The translations under genes were made by a program, and so were the position numbers. The notes under the pieces are model-generated. The model had not been told where the DNA came from. It made no database searches and saw nothing but the letters and a program-made list of their open reading frames with translations. From PFJX01 sp964646585 (GTDB lineage Bacteria > Pseudomonadota > Gammaproteobacteria > Burkholderiales > Thiobacillaceae), in assembly GCA_964646585.1 (NCBI GenBank), contig CAZYEY010000226.1, positions 1 through 18,129 on the forward strand: 18,129 bases of DNA, in the 5' to 3' direction. Shown here piece by piece: positions 1 through 7,076 of this stretch (position 1 is the first letter of the stretch; each line of letters starts with the position of its first letter).

Positions 1-2
1 CC

Positions 3-764
3 CCGGGCAACATCCCCCCGGCGGCGGTGGTCCCCGGCGCCACCAGCGCCACCCAGGCGGTGCAGACCCTGCTCAGCAACCCCGTCTTCGGCTACAACTA
101 CAAGCCCATCCAGAGCAGCACCTGGCACAGCGCCCTGGACCCGCTGCTGGGCCTGCGCTGGCGTTTCCACAAGGGCGAGAACCACGCCACCGTGTTCGCC
201 CCCACCCTGCGTTTCGGCGTCGCCAAGCAACCGGACCCCAACGACCTCATGCAGCGGGTGCTGGGAGACGGCACCGACGACATCCTCCTGGGCCTGCTCC
301 ACACCCGCAAGCTGGCTCCCCGCTGGGATCTGCTGCTGTCCGCCCAGTACACCATCCAGCTCCCCGACCATGTCACCGCCCGGGCGCGCGGAGCCAACGA
401 ACTGCTGGTGCCCTCCAGCCGACTGGAACGCCTGAAGCGGGACCGCACCAACCCCATCGAGCTCACCGCCGAGACCGGCTACGGCTTCGGCGACTGGCGA
501 GTATCCGCCCGACTGGAATACGCCCGGGGCGGCAAGGACCACTACACCTCCCCCACCGGCCGCGACGTCAGCGGACTGGAACTGGGCTCCGACTTCCACT
601 TCCTGCTGGGCTACCTGGGGTTGAGCTGGAACGGCATCCCGGGTTACCTGCGCAGCGAGCATCGCTTCCCCGGCATCGTTTCCCTGGTGACGGCCACCAC
701 CCTGGAGGCGAAGAACACCTCGGCGCCAGATACGGTGTATCTGACGCTGACTGTGCCGTTCTAG
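3..764 (+). CDS. Outer-membrane beta-barrel protein, C-terminal part (5' end outside window)
   Basis: The reading frame is open to the left edge, so this is the C-terminal ~253 residues of a longer protein; a GTG at 27 is not needed as a start. The segment is rich in alternating polar and aromatic/hydrophobic residues typical of transmembrane beta strands, such as LLGLRWRF, YTIQL, WRVSARLEYA and FLLGYLGLSW. It ends YLTLTVPF; a terminal Phe is the classical C-terminal signature recognised by the BAM outer-membrane assembly machinery. I see no enzyme motif. It could be a porin-like transporter of the kind annotated near aromatic-compound pathways, but the family cannot be fixed from this fragment. 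It converges on rpoH and is separated from it by a symmetrical terminator. Outer-membrane location is a good inference; substrate is unknown. Confidence 0.7.
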   Translation, partial: PGNIPPAAVVPGATSATQAVQTLLSNPVFGYNYKPIQSSTWHSALDPLLGLRWRFHKGENHATVFAPTLRFGVAKQPDPNDLMQRVLGDGTDDILLGLLHTRKLAPRWDLLLSAQYTIQLPDHVTARARGANELLVPSSRLERLKRDRTNPIELTAETGYGFGDWRVSARLEYARGGKDHYTSPTGRDVSGLELGSDFHFLLGYLGLSWNGIPGYLRSEHRFPGIVSLVTATTLEAKNTSAPDTVYLTLTVPF

Positions 765-769
765 AGGCC

Positions 770-804
770 AACGAAAAAGCCCCGCTTCGCGGGGCTTTTT
801 CGTT
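770..804. terminator. Bidirectional rho-independent terminator between the barrel gene and rpoH
   Basis: This is a perfect inverted repeat. A GC core GCCCCGC/GCGGGGC (779-785 with 789-795) encloses a three-base TTC loop, flanked by AACGAAAAA on the left and TTTTTCGTT on the right. Because each arm carries an A-tract or T-tract, it gives a hairpin plus U-run in both directions. It sits 5 bases after the stop codon of the plus-strand gene and 15 bases after the rpoH stop on the minus strand, so it should end both transcripts. Confidence 0.9.
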
Positions 805-819
805 GGGGGGCGGCGAGCC

Positions 820-1671
820 TCAGGCGGTCAGGGCCGCTTTCATCTTCTGCAAGGCCTTGGCTTCGATCTGGCGTACCCGCTCGGCGGAGATGCCATAGAT
901 CGCCGCCAATTCATGCAGAGTGGCGGGGTTCTCCTCCTCCAGCCAGCGGGATTCCACGATGTGGCGGCTGCGTGGGTCCAGGGTGGCCAGGGCCCGGGTC
1001 AGCCCTTCACCGGCGAGCTTTTCCCGTTCCGCGGTTTCTAGGTGCTGGGTGGGTTCGGCGTTGGGGGCGGCCAGGTAGGCGATGGGCGCGAAGGCATCCT
1101 CCTCTTCCTCCAGGCTGGGCTCCAGGGCCATGTCCTGGCCATAGAGCCGGGTTTCCATCTCCCGGACGTCGGATTGCGGTACGTTGAGAACCTTGGCCAT
1201 CTCCTCTACTTCGGCGGTGGACAGGGCGCCACTGCCCTGCTTCATGCTGCGCAGGTTGAAGAAGAGCTTGCGCTGAGCCTTGGTGGTGGCCACTTTGACC
1301 AGACGCCAGTTTTTCAGAATGAACTCGTGGATTTCCGCCTTGATCCAGTGGACGGCGAAGGACACCAGGCGCACGCCCCGTTCCGGGTCATAGCGCTTCA
1401 CGGCCTTCATGAGGCCCACGTTACCTTCCTGGATCAGGTCGGCATGGGGCAGGCCGTAGCCCAGATAGCCCCGGGCGACGGCAACCACCAGGCGAAGATG
1501 GGACAGCACCAGTTGCCGGGCGGCTTCCAGGTCGTTTTCCTGGCGGAAGCGGACCGCCAGTTCATATTCCTGTTCCGCGCTCAGCATGGGGAACCGGTTC
1601 ACCGCCTGGACGTAGCTCTCCAGACTGCCCAAAGTGGACGGAACGGGAAAATTCAAGGCTTGAGCATTCAT
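820..1671 (-). CDS. rpoH: RNA polymerase heat-shock sigma factor RpoH (sigma32)
   Basis: A 283-residue sigma70-family protein that directs RNA polymerase to heat-shock promoters (chaperones, proteases). Region 2 is clear: LRLVVAVARGYLGYG at about 59-73, DLIQEGNVGLMKAVKRYD at 78-95 and the aromatic-rich HWIKAEI near 108-114. The RpoH-specific box QRKLFFNLR lies at 133-141, which separates it from RpoD and RpoS. Region 4.2 has a helix-turn-helix (ELAAIYGISAERVRQIEAKA) near the C terminus. The start at 1671 gives the usual N terminus MNAQALNF and has GGAG about 7 bases upstream. An in-frame start at 1716 would lie inside the CIRCE operator and is rejected. It follows ftsX by 83 bases, as in the widespread ftsY-ftsE-ftsX-rpoH order. 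Its own promoter overlaps CIRCE, implying HrcA repression. Confidence 0.97.
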   Translation of the reverse strand: MNAQALNFPVPSTLGSLESYVQAVNRFPMLSAEQEYELAVRFRQENDLEAARQLVLSHLRLVVAVARGYLGYGLPHADLIQEGNVGLMKAVKRYDPERGVRLVSFAVHWIKAEIHEFILKNWRLVKVATTKAQRKLFFNLRSMKQGSGALSTAEVEEMAKVLNVPQSDVREMETRLYGQDMALEPSLEEEEDAFAPIAYLAAPNAEPTQHLETAEREKLAGEGLTRALATLDPRSRHIVESRWLEEENPATLHELAAIYGISAERVRQIEAKALQKMKAALTA

Positions 1672-1699
1672 GAAAATCTCCTGCAATCCAGTCAACCAA

Positions 1700-1729
1700 A
1701 TTTTAGCACTCGACATGAGAGAGTGCTAA
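1700..1729 (-). promoter_or_regulatory. Candidate sigma70 promoter of rpoH
   Basis: Read on the minus strand, TTAGCA (1729-1724, 4 of 6 matches to TTGACA) is followed after 18 bases by TAAAAT (1705-1700, 5 of 6 matches to TATAAT). This predicts a transcript start near 1693 and a leader of about 22 bases before the rpoH ATG. Both boxes are largely built from the arms of the CIRCE repeat, so a bound repressor would cover the whole promoter. The promoter is inferred from sequence only. I saw no convincing sigma32-type promoter here. Confidence 0.55.
1703..1729. promoter_or_regulatory. CIRCE operator (HrcA binding site) upstream of rpoH
   Basis: TTAGCACTC at 1703-1711, a 9-base spacer at 1712-1720 and GAGTGCTAA at 1721-1729 match the CIRCE consensus exactly, with 9 of 9 bases in each arm and the canonical N9 spacing. 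CIRCE is the operator of the heat-sensitive repressor HrcA, normally found before groESL or dnaK operons. Here it lies between ftsX and rpoH and overlaps the predicted rpoH promoter. No hrcA gene is present in this window, so the repressor must be encoded elsewhere. Confidence 0.95.
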
Positions 1730-1754
1730 TGGTCGGAAAGTTCCGGGGGCGCGC

Positions 1755-2660
1755 TCAGGGGCTTTCCACCTGGCGCATGGCCTGGCCCACGGCGAAGTGG
1801 GCGCCGAGCCAGCCCAGGATGGCGCTGAGCAGGGCGAGCAGGAGGAAATCCAGGGGGGAGAGGCCGGCCAGGGTGAATTGGGCGCCGTAGGCGGCGGCCA
1901 CCTTTTCCACGCTGGCATCCAGCAGCCAAGCGCCCAGGCTGACCAGGCCGCCGCCGGCGGCGCCCCCCGCCAGGCCCTGGATGCCGCCGAAATAGAGGAA
2001 GGGGCGGCGGATGAAGCGGTCGGTGGCGCCGATGAGACGGGCCACCTCGATCTCGTCCCGCTGGGCGTAGATCTGCAGGCGGATGGTGTTGGCGGTGATG
2101 GCGGCCAAGGCCAGGCTCAGGACCACGGCAAGCATGTAGACCAGATCGTGGCCCAGGCCCATGAGGGCGGCCAGGCGTTTGATCCAGTCGGTATCCATCT
2201 GCACCCGATCGGCGCCCTCCATCTGGCGCAGCCGACTGCCCAGGGCCTCCAGGGCGGCGGGAGTGGTGTCCTTGGGCGTGACCACCAAGGCGTGGGGCAG
2301 GGGGTTGTCCGGCAGGCCGGCAGTAATGTCGGACAGGCCGGCAGCCTCCAGCTTCTCCACTCCTTCCTTCTTGCTGACGAAGCGCACCGAGGCCACGTCC
2401 GCCTGGCCTTCCAAACTTCGGCCCAGGGCCTTGCCCCGGGGCTCGTCCAGGTCGGTCTTGAGGAAGACGGTGATTTCCGCCTGGGGCTTGATGCCGCCGG
2501 CGGCCCGGTCCAGGTTTTCCAGGATCAGGTACAGCCCGGCGGGCATGGCCACGGCCACGCCGATGACCAGGACGGTGAACAGGCTGGCTACCGGCGCGTC
2601 CAGGAAGCGCTGGGCGGCGATTTTCAGACTGTGGAGATGATGGGCGAGCCAGGCTTTCAT
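1755..2660 (-). CDS. ftsX: Cell-division ABC transporter permease FtsX
   Basis: A 301-residue inner-membrane protein and partner of FtsE. The FtsEX complex controls peptidoglycan hydrolases at the division septum rather than moving a solute. Four membrane segments are visible: about 23-47 (SLFTVLVIGVAVAMPAGLYL), 172-194, 222-247 and 268-292. A periplasmic domain of roughly 120 residues lies between the first two, which is the FtsX topology. The conserved cytoplasmic stretch QRDEIEVARLIGAT at 200-213 is the coupling region. The start at 2660 (MKAWLAHH) overlaps the ftsE stop by four bases (ATGA), indicating translational coupling; a longer in-frame extension to 2873 runs inside ftsE and is a shadow. 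It is followed by rpoH. Confidence 0.95.
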   Translation of the reverse strand: MKAWLAHHLHSLKIAAQRFLDAPVASLFTVLVIGVAVAMPAGLYLILENLDRAAGGIKPQAEITVFLKTDLDEPRGKALGRSLEGQADVASVRFVSKKEGVEKLEAAGLSDITAGLPDNPLPHALVVTPKDTTPAALEALGSRLRQMEGADRVQMDTDWIKRLAALMGLGHDLVYMLAVVLSLALAAITANTIRLQIYAQRDEIEVARLIGATDRFIRRPFLYFGGIQGLAGGAAGGGLVSLGAWLLDASVEKVAAAYGAQFTLAGLSPLDFLLLALLSAILGWLGAHFAVGQAMRQVESP

Positions 2661-3310
2661 GGCACCAGCTTCCCATAGGCCAGGTGCACGTTGCGTCCGC
2701 CATAGCGCTGGATCAGTTCCTGGTCGTGGGTGGAGATGACCAGGGTGACGCCCACCTCGTTGAAGGCCCGGAACATGTCCATGATGTCCTTGGCGTAGGC
2801 GTCGTCCAGATTGGCGGTGGGCTCGTCGGCCAGAACCAGGGCGGGGCGGCTGACGATGGCGCGGGCGATGCACAGGCGCTGCTGCTCGCCCCCTGAGAGG
2901 GTGATGGGGCGGGCCTTTTCCTTCTTCAGGAGCCCCACTTTGTCCAGGGCGGCGCGCACCCGCTTGGCCGCGTCGTTGCCGGTCAGGCCCTGGATGTGCA
3001 GGGGCAGCAGCACGTTGTCGAAGACGTTGCGGTCGTACAGCAGCTTGTGGTCCTGGAAAATGAGGCCGATGTTGCGGCGGAAGAAGGGCAGGGCGGGGCG
3101 CTTCATGCGTCCCACGTTCTGGCTGTTGACCACCACGTTGCCGACGGTGGGGCGCTCGATGGCGGCGATGAGCTTGAGGAGCGTGCTCTTGCCCGCGCCC
3201 GAGTGGCCGGTGAGGAACACCAGTTCCCCCTGGCCGATGGTGAGGCTCACGTCGGACAGGGCCTCATGCCCGCCCGGGTAGCGCTTGGTGACGCCGGACA
3301 GCTCGATCAT
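2657..3310 (-). CDS. ftsE: Cell-division ATP-binding protein FtsE
   Basis: A 217-residue ABC ATPase subunit that pairs with FtsX. Walker A is GHSGAGKST at 35-43, the Q-loop is IFQDHKL near 84-90, the ABC signature is LSGGEQQR at 138-145, Walker B is VLADEP at 159-164 and the switch His is in STHDQ near the C terminus. Length and the start MIELSGVTKRYPGG fit FtsE well. ATGA overlaps at both ends (with ftsY upstream and ftsX downstream) show that the three genes are read as one tightly coupled unit. ATP hydrolysis is transmitted through FtsX to periplasmic cell-wall hydrolase activation in known systems. Confidence 0.97.
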   Translation of the reverse strand: MIELSGVTKRYPGGHEALSDVSLTIGQGELVFLTGHSGAGKSTLLKLIAAIERPTVGNVVVNSQNVGRMKRPALPFFRRNIGLIFQDHKLLYDRNVFDNVLLPLHIQGLTGNDAAKRVRAALDKVGLLKKEKARPITLSGGEQQRLCIARAIVSRPALVLADEPTANLDDAYAKDIMDMFRAFNEVGVTLVISTHDQELIQRYGGRNVHLAYGKLVP

Positions 3311-4314
3311 GAGAACAGGGCGTCCACGAATTCATCCACGCGGAAGGGCTGCAGATCCTCCAGCCCCTCGCCGACGCCGATGTAACGCACCGGCACCGGT
3401 TGCCGGTCACGAAAACGCGCCGCCAGGGCGGCGATGACCCCTCCCTTGGCGGTGCCGTCCAGCTTGGTCATGACCAGGCCGGTGAGCCCCAGGGCCTCGT
3501 CGAAGGCCTTCACCTGCAAGAGGGCGTTCTGGCCGATGTTGGCGTCCAGCACCAGCAGCACCTCGTGGGGGGCGCCCGCGTCGGCCTTCTGCAACACCCG
3601 CTTGACCTTGCGGATCTCGTCCATGAGGTGAAGCTGGGTGGGCAGGCGGCCGGCGGTATCGGCCAGGACGATGTCGATGCCCCGGGCCGTGGCTGCGTGG
3701 AGGGCGTCGAAGATCACTGCCGCCGGGTCACCGGCCTGGGACTGGATGACTTCCACGTTGTTGCGCCGGCCCCATTCGGTCAACTGCTCCCGGGCAGCGG
3801 CCCGGAAGGTGTCGCCGGCAGCCAGCAGCACGCTCTTGCCCTCGGCCTGGAAGCGGCGGGCCAGCTTGCCGATGGTGGTGGTCTTGCCGGCGCCGTTGAC
3901 GCCGGCCAGCATGATGACGAAAGGCTTGACGCCACGGGTGTCCAGAGGTTGTTCCAGGGGGGCCAGGAGGGCGGCGAGTTCCGCCTTGAGGGCGTCCTTG
4001 AGCTGCTCCGCCTCGGTGAGCTTGTCCTTCTTCACCCGGTCTCGCAGCCGGCCGATGAGGTGCTGGGTGGCCTCCACCCCCACGTCGGCCGTGAGCAGCA
4101 CGGTTTCCAGTTCCTCGAACAGGGCCTCGTCGATCTTGGCCCCGGCGCCGAACAGGCCGGCGATCTGACTGGTGAAGGCGCTGCGGGTCTTGGCCAGGCC
4201 CTGCTTCAGGCGTTGTGCCCAGGATGCCTTCGGCGCCTGGGCGGGCGCCAGCGCGCCGTGATCGGCGGGCGCTGGGGCGGAATCGGTCTTGCCGGATTTG
4301 AAGAAACCAAACAC
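3307..4314 (-). CDS. ftsY: Signal recognition particle receptor FtsY
   Basis: A 335-residue SRP-family GTPase that docks ribosome-SRP complexes at the inner membrane. After a short N-terminal A region (about 1-30, Ala/Pro-rich rather than strongly acidic) come the helical N domain and the NG GTPase domain, with P-loop GVNGAGKT at 138-145, DTFRAAAREQL near 168-178, DTAGR at 219-223 and TKLDGTAKGG at 283-292. The start codon is GTG; it gives MFGFFK, a common FtsY beginning. I see no good Shine-Dalgarno sequence upstream, only a C-rich stretch. It is the first gene of ftsY-ftsE-ftsX and is divergent from the M16 peptidase genes. The short A region compared with the long acidic one of E. coli is the only notable difference. 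Confidence 0.96.
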   Translation of the reverse strand: MFGFFKSGKTDSAPAPADHGALAPAQAPKASWAQRLKQGLAKTRSAFTSQIAGLFGAGAKIDEALFEELETVLLTADVGVEATQHLIGRLRDRVKKDKLTEAEQLKDALKAELAALLAPLEQPLDTRGVKPFVIMLAGVNGAGKTTTIGKLARRFQAEGKSVLLAAGDTFRAAAREQLTEWGRRNNVEVIQSQAGDPAAVIFDALHAATARGIDIVLADTAGRLPTQLHLMDEIRKVKRVLQKADAGAPHEVLLVLDANIGQNALLQVKAFDEALGLTGLVMTKLDGTAKGGVIAALAARFRDRQPVPVRYIGVGEGLEDLQPFRVDEFVDALFS

Positions 4315-4393
4315 GGGAGGGGGCTGTCACAGGCTGCGTTAATGGCCCGGAAATTCTATCATGCGACCCCCTTCCCCCTTCTCGCTTCTCTCC

Positions 4394-5764
4394 ATGACAC
4401 GACTCTCCGCCCTGCTTGGAATGACGCTCGCGCTGGCCCTTCCGGCCCGAGCCGAGATCGTCGAGGACACCCTGGCCAATGGCATGAAAGTCATCGTCAA
4501 GACCGATCGGCGGGCGCCAGTGGTGGTATCCCAGGTCTGGTACAAGGCCGGCAGCATGGACGAGAGCTACGGTACCACCGGGGTGGCCCATGTGCTGGAA
4601 CACATGATGTTCAAGGGCACCAGGGACGTGCCTGCCGGTGAGTTCTCCAAGCGCATCGCCGCCGCCGGCGGCCGGGAGAACGCCTTCACCTCCCGGGACC
4701 ACACCGCCTATTTCCAGACCTTGCAGAAGGACCGGCTGGAACTGGCCCTGAAACTGGAGGCAGACCGCATGGCCAATCTGGTCCTGTCGCCCACGGAGTT
4801 CGCCAAGGAAATCAACGTGGTCATGGAAGAGCGGCGCATGCGTACCGAGGACAGCGCCCAGGCCAGGCTCTATGAAGCCCTGATGGCGACGGCCTACCAG
4901 TCCAGCCCTTACCGGCACCCGGTCATCGGCTGGATGGACGACCTCAGGAACATGACCGTGGACGACGCCCGCCGCTGGTACGAGCAGTGGTATGCCCCCA
5001 ACAACGCCACCCTGGTGGTGGCGGGGGATGTGGATCCGGCCCAGGTCATCGCCTGGGCCAGGCAGTACTTCGGTCCCATTCCCGCCCGGGCCCTGCCGGC
5101 GCGCAAGCCTCAGAGTGAGCCGGAACAGGCGGGCATGAAGGTGGTGACGGTGAAGGCCCCGGCCAAGCTGCCCGTGGTGGCTCTGGCCTGGCAGGTGCCC
5201 CGGCTCATCGACCCCCAGACCGACTGGGAACCCTATGCCCTGGAAATCCTCGCCGGCGTGCTGGATGGCCATGCCTCGGCCAGGCTGAACCAGTCCCTGG
5301 TGCGGGAGAAGAAGATCGCCACTGACGTGGGGGCCGGCTTCGATGCCATCTCCCGGGGTCCGGCGCTGTTCATCGCCGACGTCACCCCGGCGGAAGGCCA
5401 GACCGTGGCCGCCGCCGAGGCTGCCCTCAAGGCCGAGATCGCCCGACTGGTCCAAGAGGGGGTCAGCGAAAGCGAACTCAACCGGGTCAAGGCCCAGGTA
5501 TTGGCCGGTCAGGTGTTCCAGCAGGATTCCCTGTTCTACCAAGCCATGCAGATTGGCGAGTGGACCACCGCCGGCCTGGATCACAAGGCCCGGGATACCC
5601 GCTACGCCAGGCTCAAGGCAGTGACCGCCGACCAGGTCAGGGCGGTGGCGGCCAAGTACCTGGTGGACGACCGCCTCACCGTGGCGGTGCTGGACCCCCA
5701 GCCCATGCCGGAGGGCAAGCCGGAGTCTCAGCGCAATCTGATGGGAGCGGGCCATGTCCGTTAA
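4394..5764 (+). CDS. M16 family zinc metallopeptidase, zinc-site-bearing subunit
   Basis: A 456-residue secreted peptidase-like protein of the pitrilysin/M16B type. The inverted zinc motif is intact: HVLEH at 66-70 (H66, E69, H70), with the third ligand Glu at 145 or 146 (VVMEERRM). An N-terminal signal peptide ends near PARA at 17-20, so it should act in the periplasm. In its C-terminal half, the position of the substrate-binding Arg/Tyr pair reads R304 and D311, so the Tyr is missing. I chose ATG 4394 because it gives a compact signal peptide; an in-frame ATG at 4361 adds 11 residues encoded by a C/T-rich stretch, and neither start has a clear ribosome binding site. It overlaps the next M16 gene by 11 bases, and the two probably form a heterodimer. 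Confidence 0.9.
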   Translation: MTRLSALLGMTLALALPARAEIVEDTLANGMKVIVKTDRRAPVVVSQVWYKAGSMDESYGTTGVAHVLEHMMFKGTRDVPAGEFSKRIAAAGGRENAFTSRDHTAYFQTLQKDRLELALKLEADRMANLVLSPTEFAKEINVVMEERRMRTEDSAQARLYEALMATAYQSSPYRHPVIGWMDDLRNMTVDDARRWYEQWYAPNNATLVVAGDVDPAQVIAWARQYFGPIPARALPARKPQSEPEQAGMKVVTVKAPAKLPVVALAWQVPRLIDPQTDWEPYALEILAGVLDGHASARLNQSLVREKKIATDVGAGFDAISRGPALFIADVTPAEGQTVAAAEAALKAEIARLVQEGVSESELNRVKAQVLAGQVFQQDSLFYQAMQIGEWTTAGLDHKARDTRYARLKAVTADQVRAVAAKYLVDDRLTVAVLDPQPMPEGKPESQRNLMGAGHVR

Positions 5765-7076
5765 GCATCTGCTCACTTGCCTGGCCCTCCTGGTCATGGT
5801 TCCGGCCGCCTGGGCGGGCCTCAACATCCAGCACTGGATCACGCCCGAGGGCGCCCGGGTCTACTTCGTCGAGAACCACGACCTGCCCATGCTGGACGTG
5901 AGCGTGGATTTCTCCGCCGGCAGTGCCCGGGACAGCCGGGCCCAGTCCGGGCTCGCCAGCCTCACCCGCCATCTCATGAGCCTGGGGGCGGGCGATTATT
6001 CCGAGCGGGACATCGCCGAGAAACTGGCGGACGTGGGGGCGGTGCTATCCGGTCGCCTGGATGCCGACCGGGCCGGCTTCACCCTGCGCACCCTGTCCGG
6101 CAAAACCGAGCGGGACCAGGCCCTGGGCCTGCTCGCCGCCATTCTCGCCAAGCCGCGCTTCGACGCGGCCATCCTGGAACGGGAGAAGGCCCGGGTCATC
6201 GCCGGCCTGGAGGAGGCGGCCACCAAGCCGGAACACATCGGCTCCAAGGCCTTCCAGGCCGCCCTCTATGGCGACCATCCCTATGCCCTGGAGGAAAACG
6301 GCGAGGTGGACAGCGTGCGTGGCCTGACCCGGGGAGACCTGGTGGCTTTCCACGCCGCCCATTACCGGGCCAGGAACATGGTGGTGGCCCTGATGGGCGA
6401 CATCAGCCGGCCGGAGGCGGAAGCTTTGGCCTCGGCCCTTGCCGCGGGCCTGCCCCCGGGCGAGGCGCCCCCGGCCATCCCGCCCGTAAAGGTGGCGGAC
6501 AGGGGCGTGGAACGGGTCATTCCCCACCATGCCACCCAGAGCCACCTGTTCATGGGCATGGCGGTGTTCACCCGGGACGATCCGGATTACTTCCCGCTCC
6601 ACGTGGGCAACTACGTACTGGGTGGCGGTGGCTTCGACTCTCGCCTCAACGAAGCCATCCGCCAGAAAAAGGGCCTGGCCTATAGTGTGTACAGCTATTT
6701 CATGCCCATGGAGCAGCCCGGCCCCTTCCAGATCGGCCTGCAAACCCGCCGGGACGCCACCCGGGAGGCGGTGGACACGGCCCGGGCGGAACTGGCCCGC
6801 TACCTCGCGGAAGGCCCCAGCGACGCCGAACTGGCTCAGGCCAAGAACAACCTCATCGGTGGCTTTCCCCTGCGCATCGACAGTAACAAGAAGATCCTGG
6901 AGTACCTGGCGGTCATCGGTTTCTACCGTTTGCCCCTGGACTGGCTGGACCGCTATTCGGCCCGGGTGGCAGCGGTGACCCGGGACGAGATTCTCCACGC
7001 CTTCCGCGCCCGGGTACGGCCGGAGGCCATGAGCACCATCATCGTCGGCGGACAGGTTGAAGGCCCGGCCAAGTAA
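5754..7076 (+). CDS. M16 family peptidase-like protein, non-catalytic partner subunit
   Basis: A 440-residue M16-fold protein with a signal peptide ending near AWA at 19-21. Where the preceding protein has the HxxEH zinc motif, this one has S69-L-T-R-H73, so two of the key residues (first His and Glu) are lost and it cannot bind zinc in the usual way. Its C-terminal half keeps the conserved Arg/Tyr pair of M16B proteins (R303 and Y310 in RQKKGLAY), which the first protein lacks. This reciprocal pattern is the hallmark of M16B heterodimers, in which one chain supplies zinc and the other substrate contacts. It overlaps the first gene by 11 bases and rsmD by 20 bases. Substrate is unknown; periplasmic peptide or misfolded protein degradation is a general inference. 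Confidence 0.88.
   Translation: MSVKHLLTCLALLVMVPAAWAGLNIQHWITPEGARVYFVENHDLPMLDVSVDFSAGSARDSRAQSGLASLTRHLMSLGAGDYSERDIAEKLADVGAVLSGRLDADRAGFTLRTLSGKTERDQALGLLAAILAKPRFDAAILEREKARVIAGLEEAATKPEHIGSKAFQAALYGDHPYALEENGEVDSVRGLTRGDLVAFHAAHYRARNMVVALMGDISRPEAEALASALAAGLPPGEAPPAIPPVKVADRGVERVIPHHATQSHLFMGMAVFTRDDPDYFPLHVGNYVLGGGGFDSRLNEAIRQKKGLAYSVYSYFMPMEQPGPFQIGLQTRRDATREAVDTARAELARYLAEGPSDAELAQAKNNLIGGFPLRIDSNKKILEYLAVIGFYRLPLDWLDRYSARVAAVTRDEILHAFRARVRPEAMSTIIVGGQVEGPAK

Noticed and set aside
1681..1700. An RNA thermometer in the rpoH leader
   Set aside because: The predicted leader is only about 22 bases and I could not find a convincing stem that hides the Shine-Dalgarno sequence; CIRCE gives a better explanation for heat control.
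1672..1716. A 15-residue N-terminal extension of RpoH from an ATG at 1716
   Set aside because: The start would fall inside the CIRCE operator and upstream of the predicted transcript start; ATG 1671 has a proper Shine-Dalgarno sequence and gives the normal RpoH N terminus.
4361..4393. An earlier start for the first M16 gene
   Set aside because: It is not excluded, but the added residues come from a C/T-rich, non-coding-looking stretch, and the later ATG gives a compact standard signal peptide.
3728..5842. A very long open frame (about 700 codons) on the minus strand across ftsY and the first M16 gene
   Set aside because: It lies antisense to the M16 gene and out of frame with ftsY, has low-complexity Gly/His/Arg-rich content and no recognisable domain. 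GC-rich third positions routinely create such shadows.
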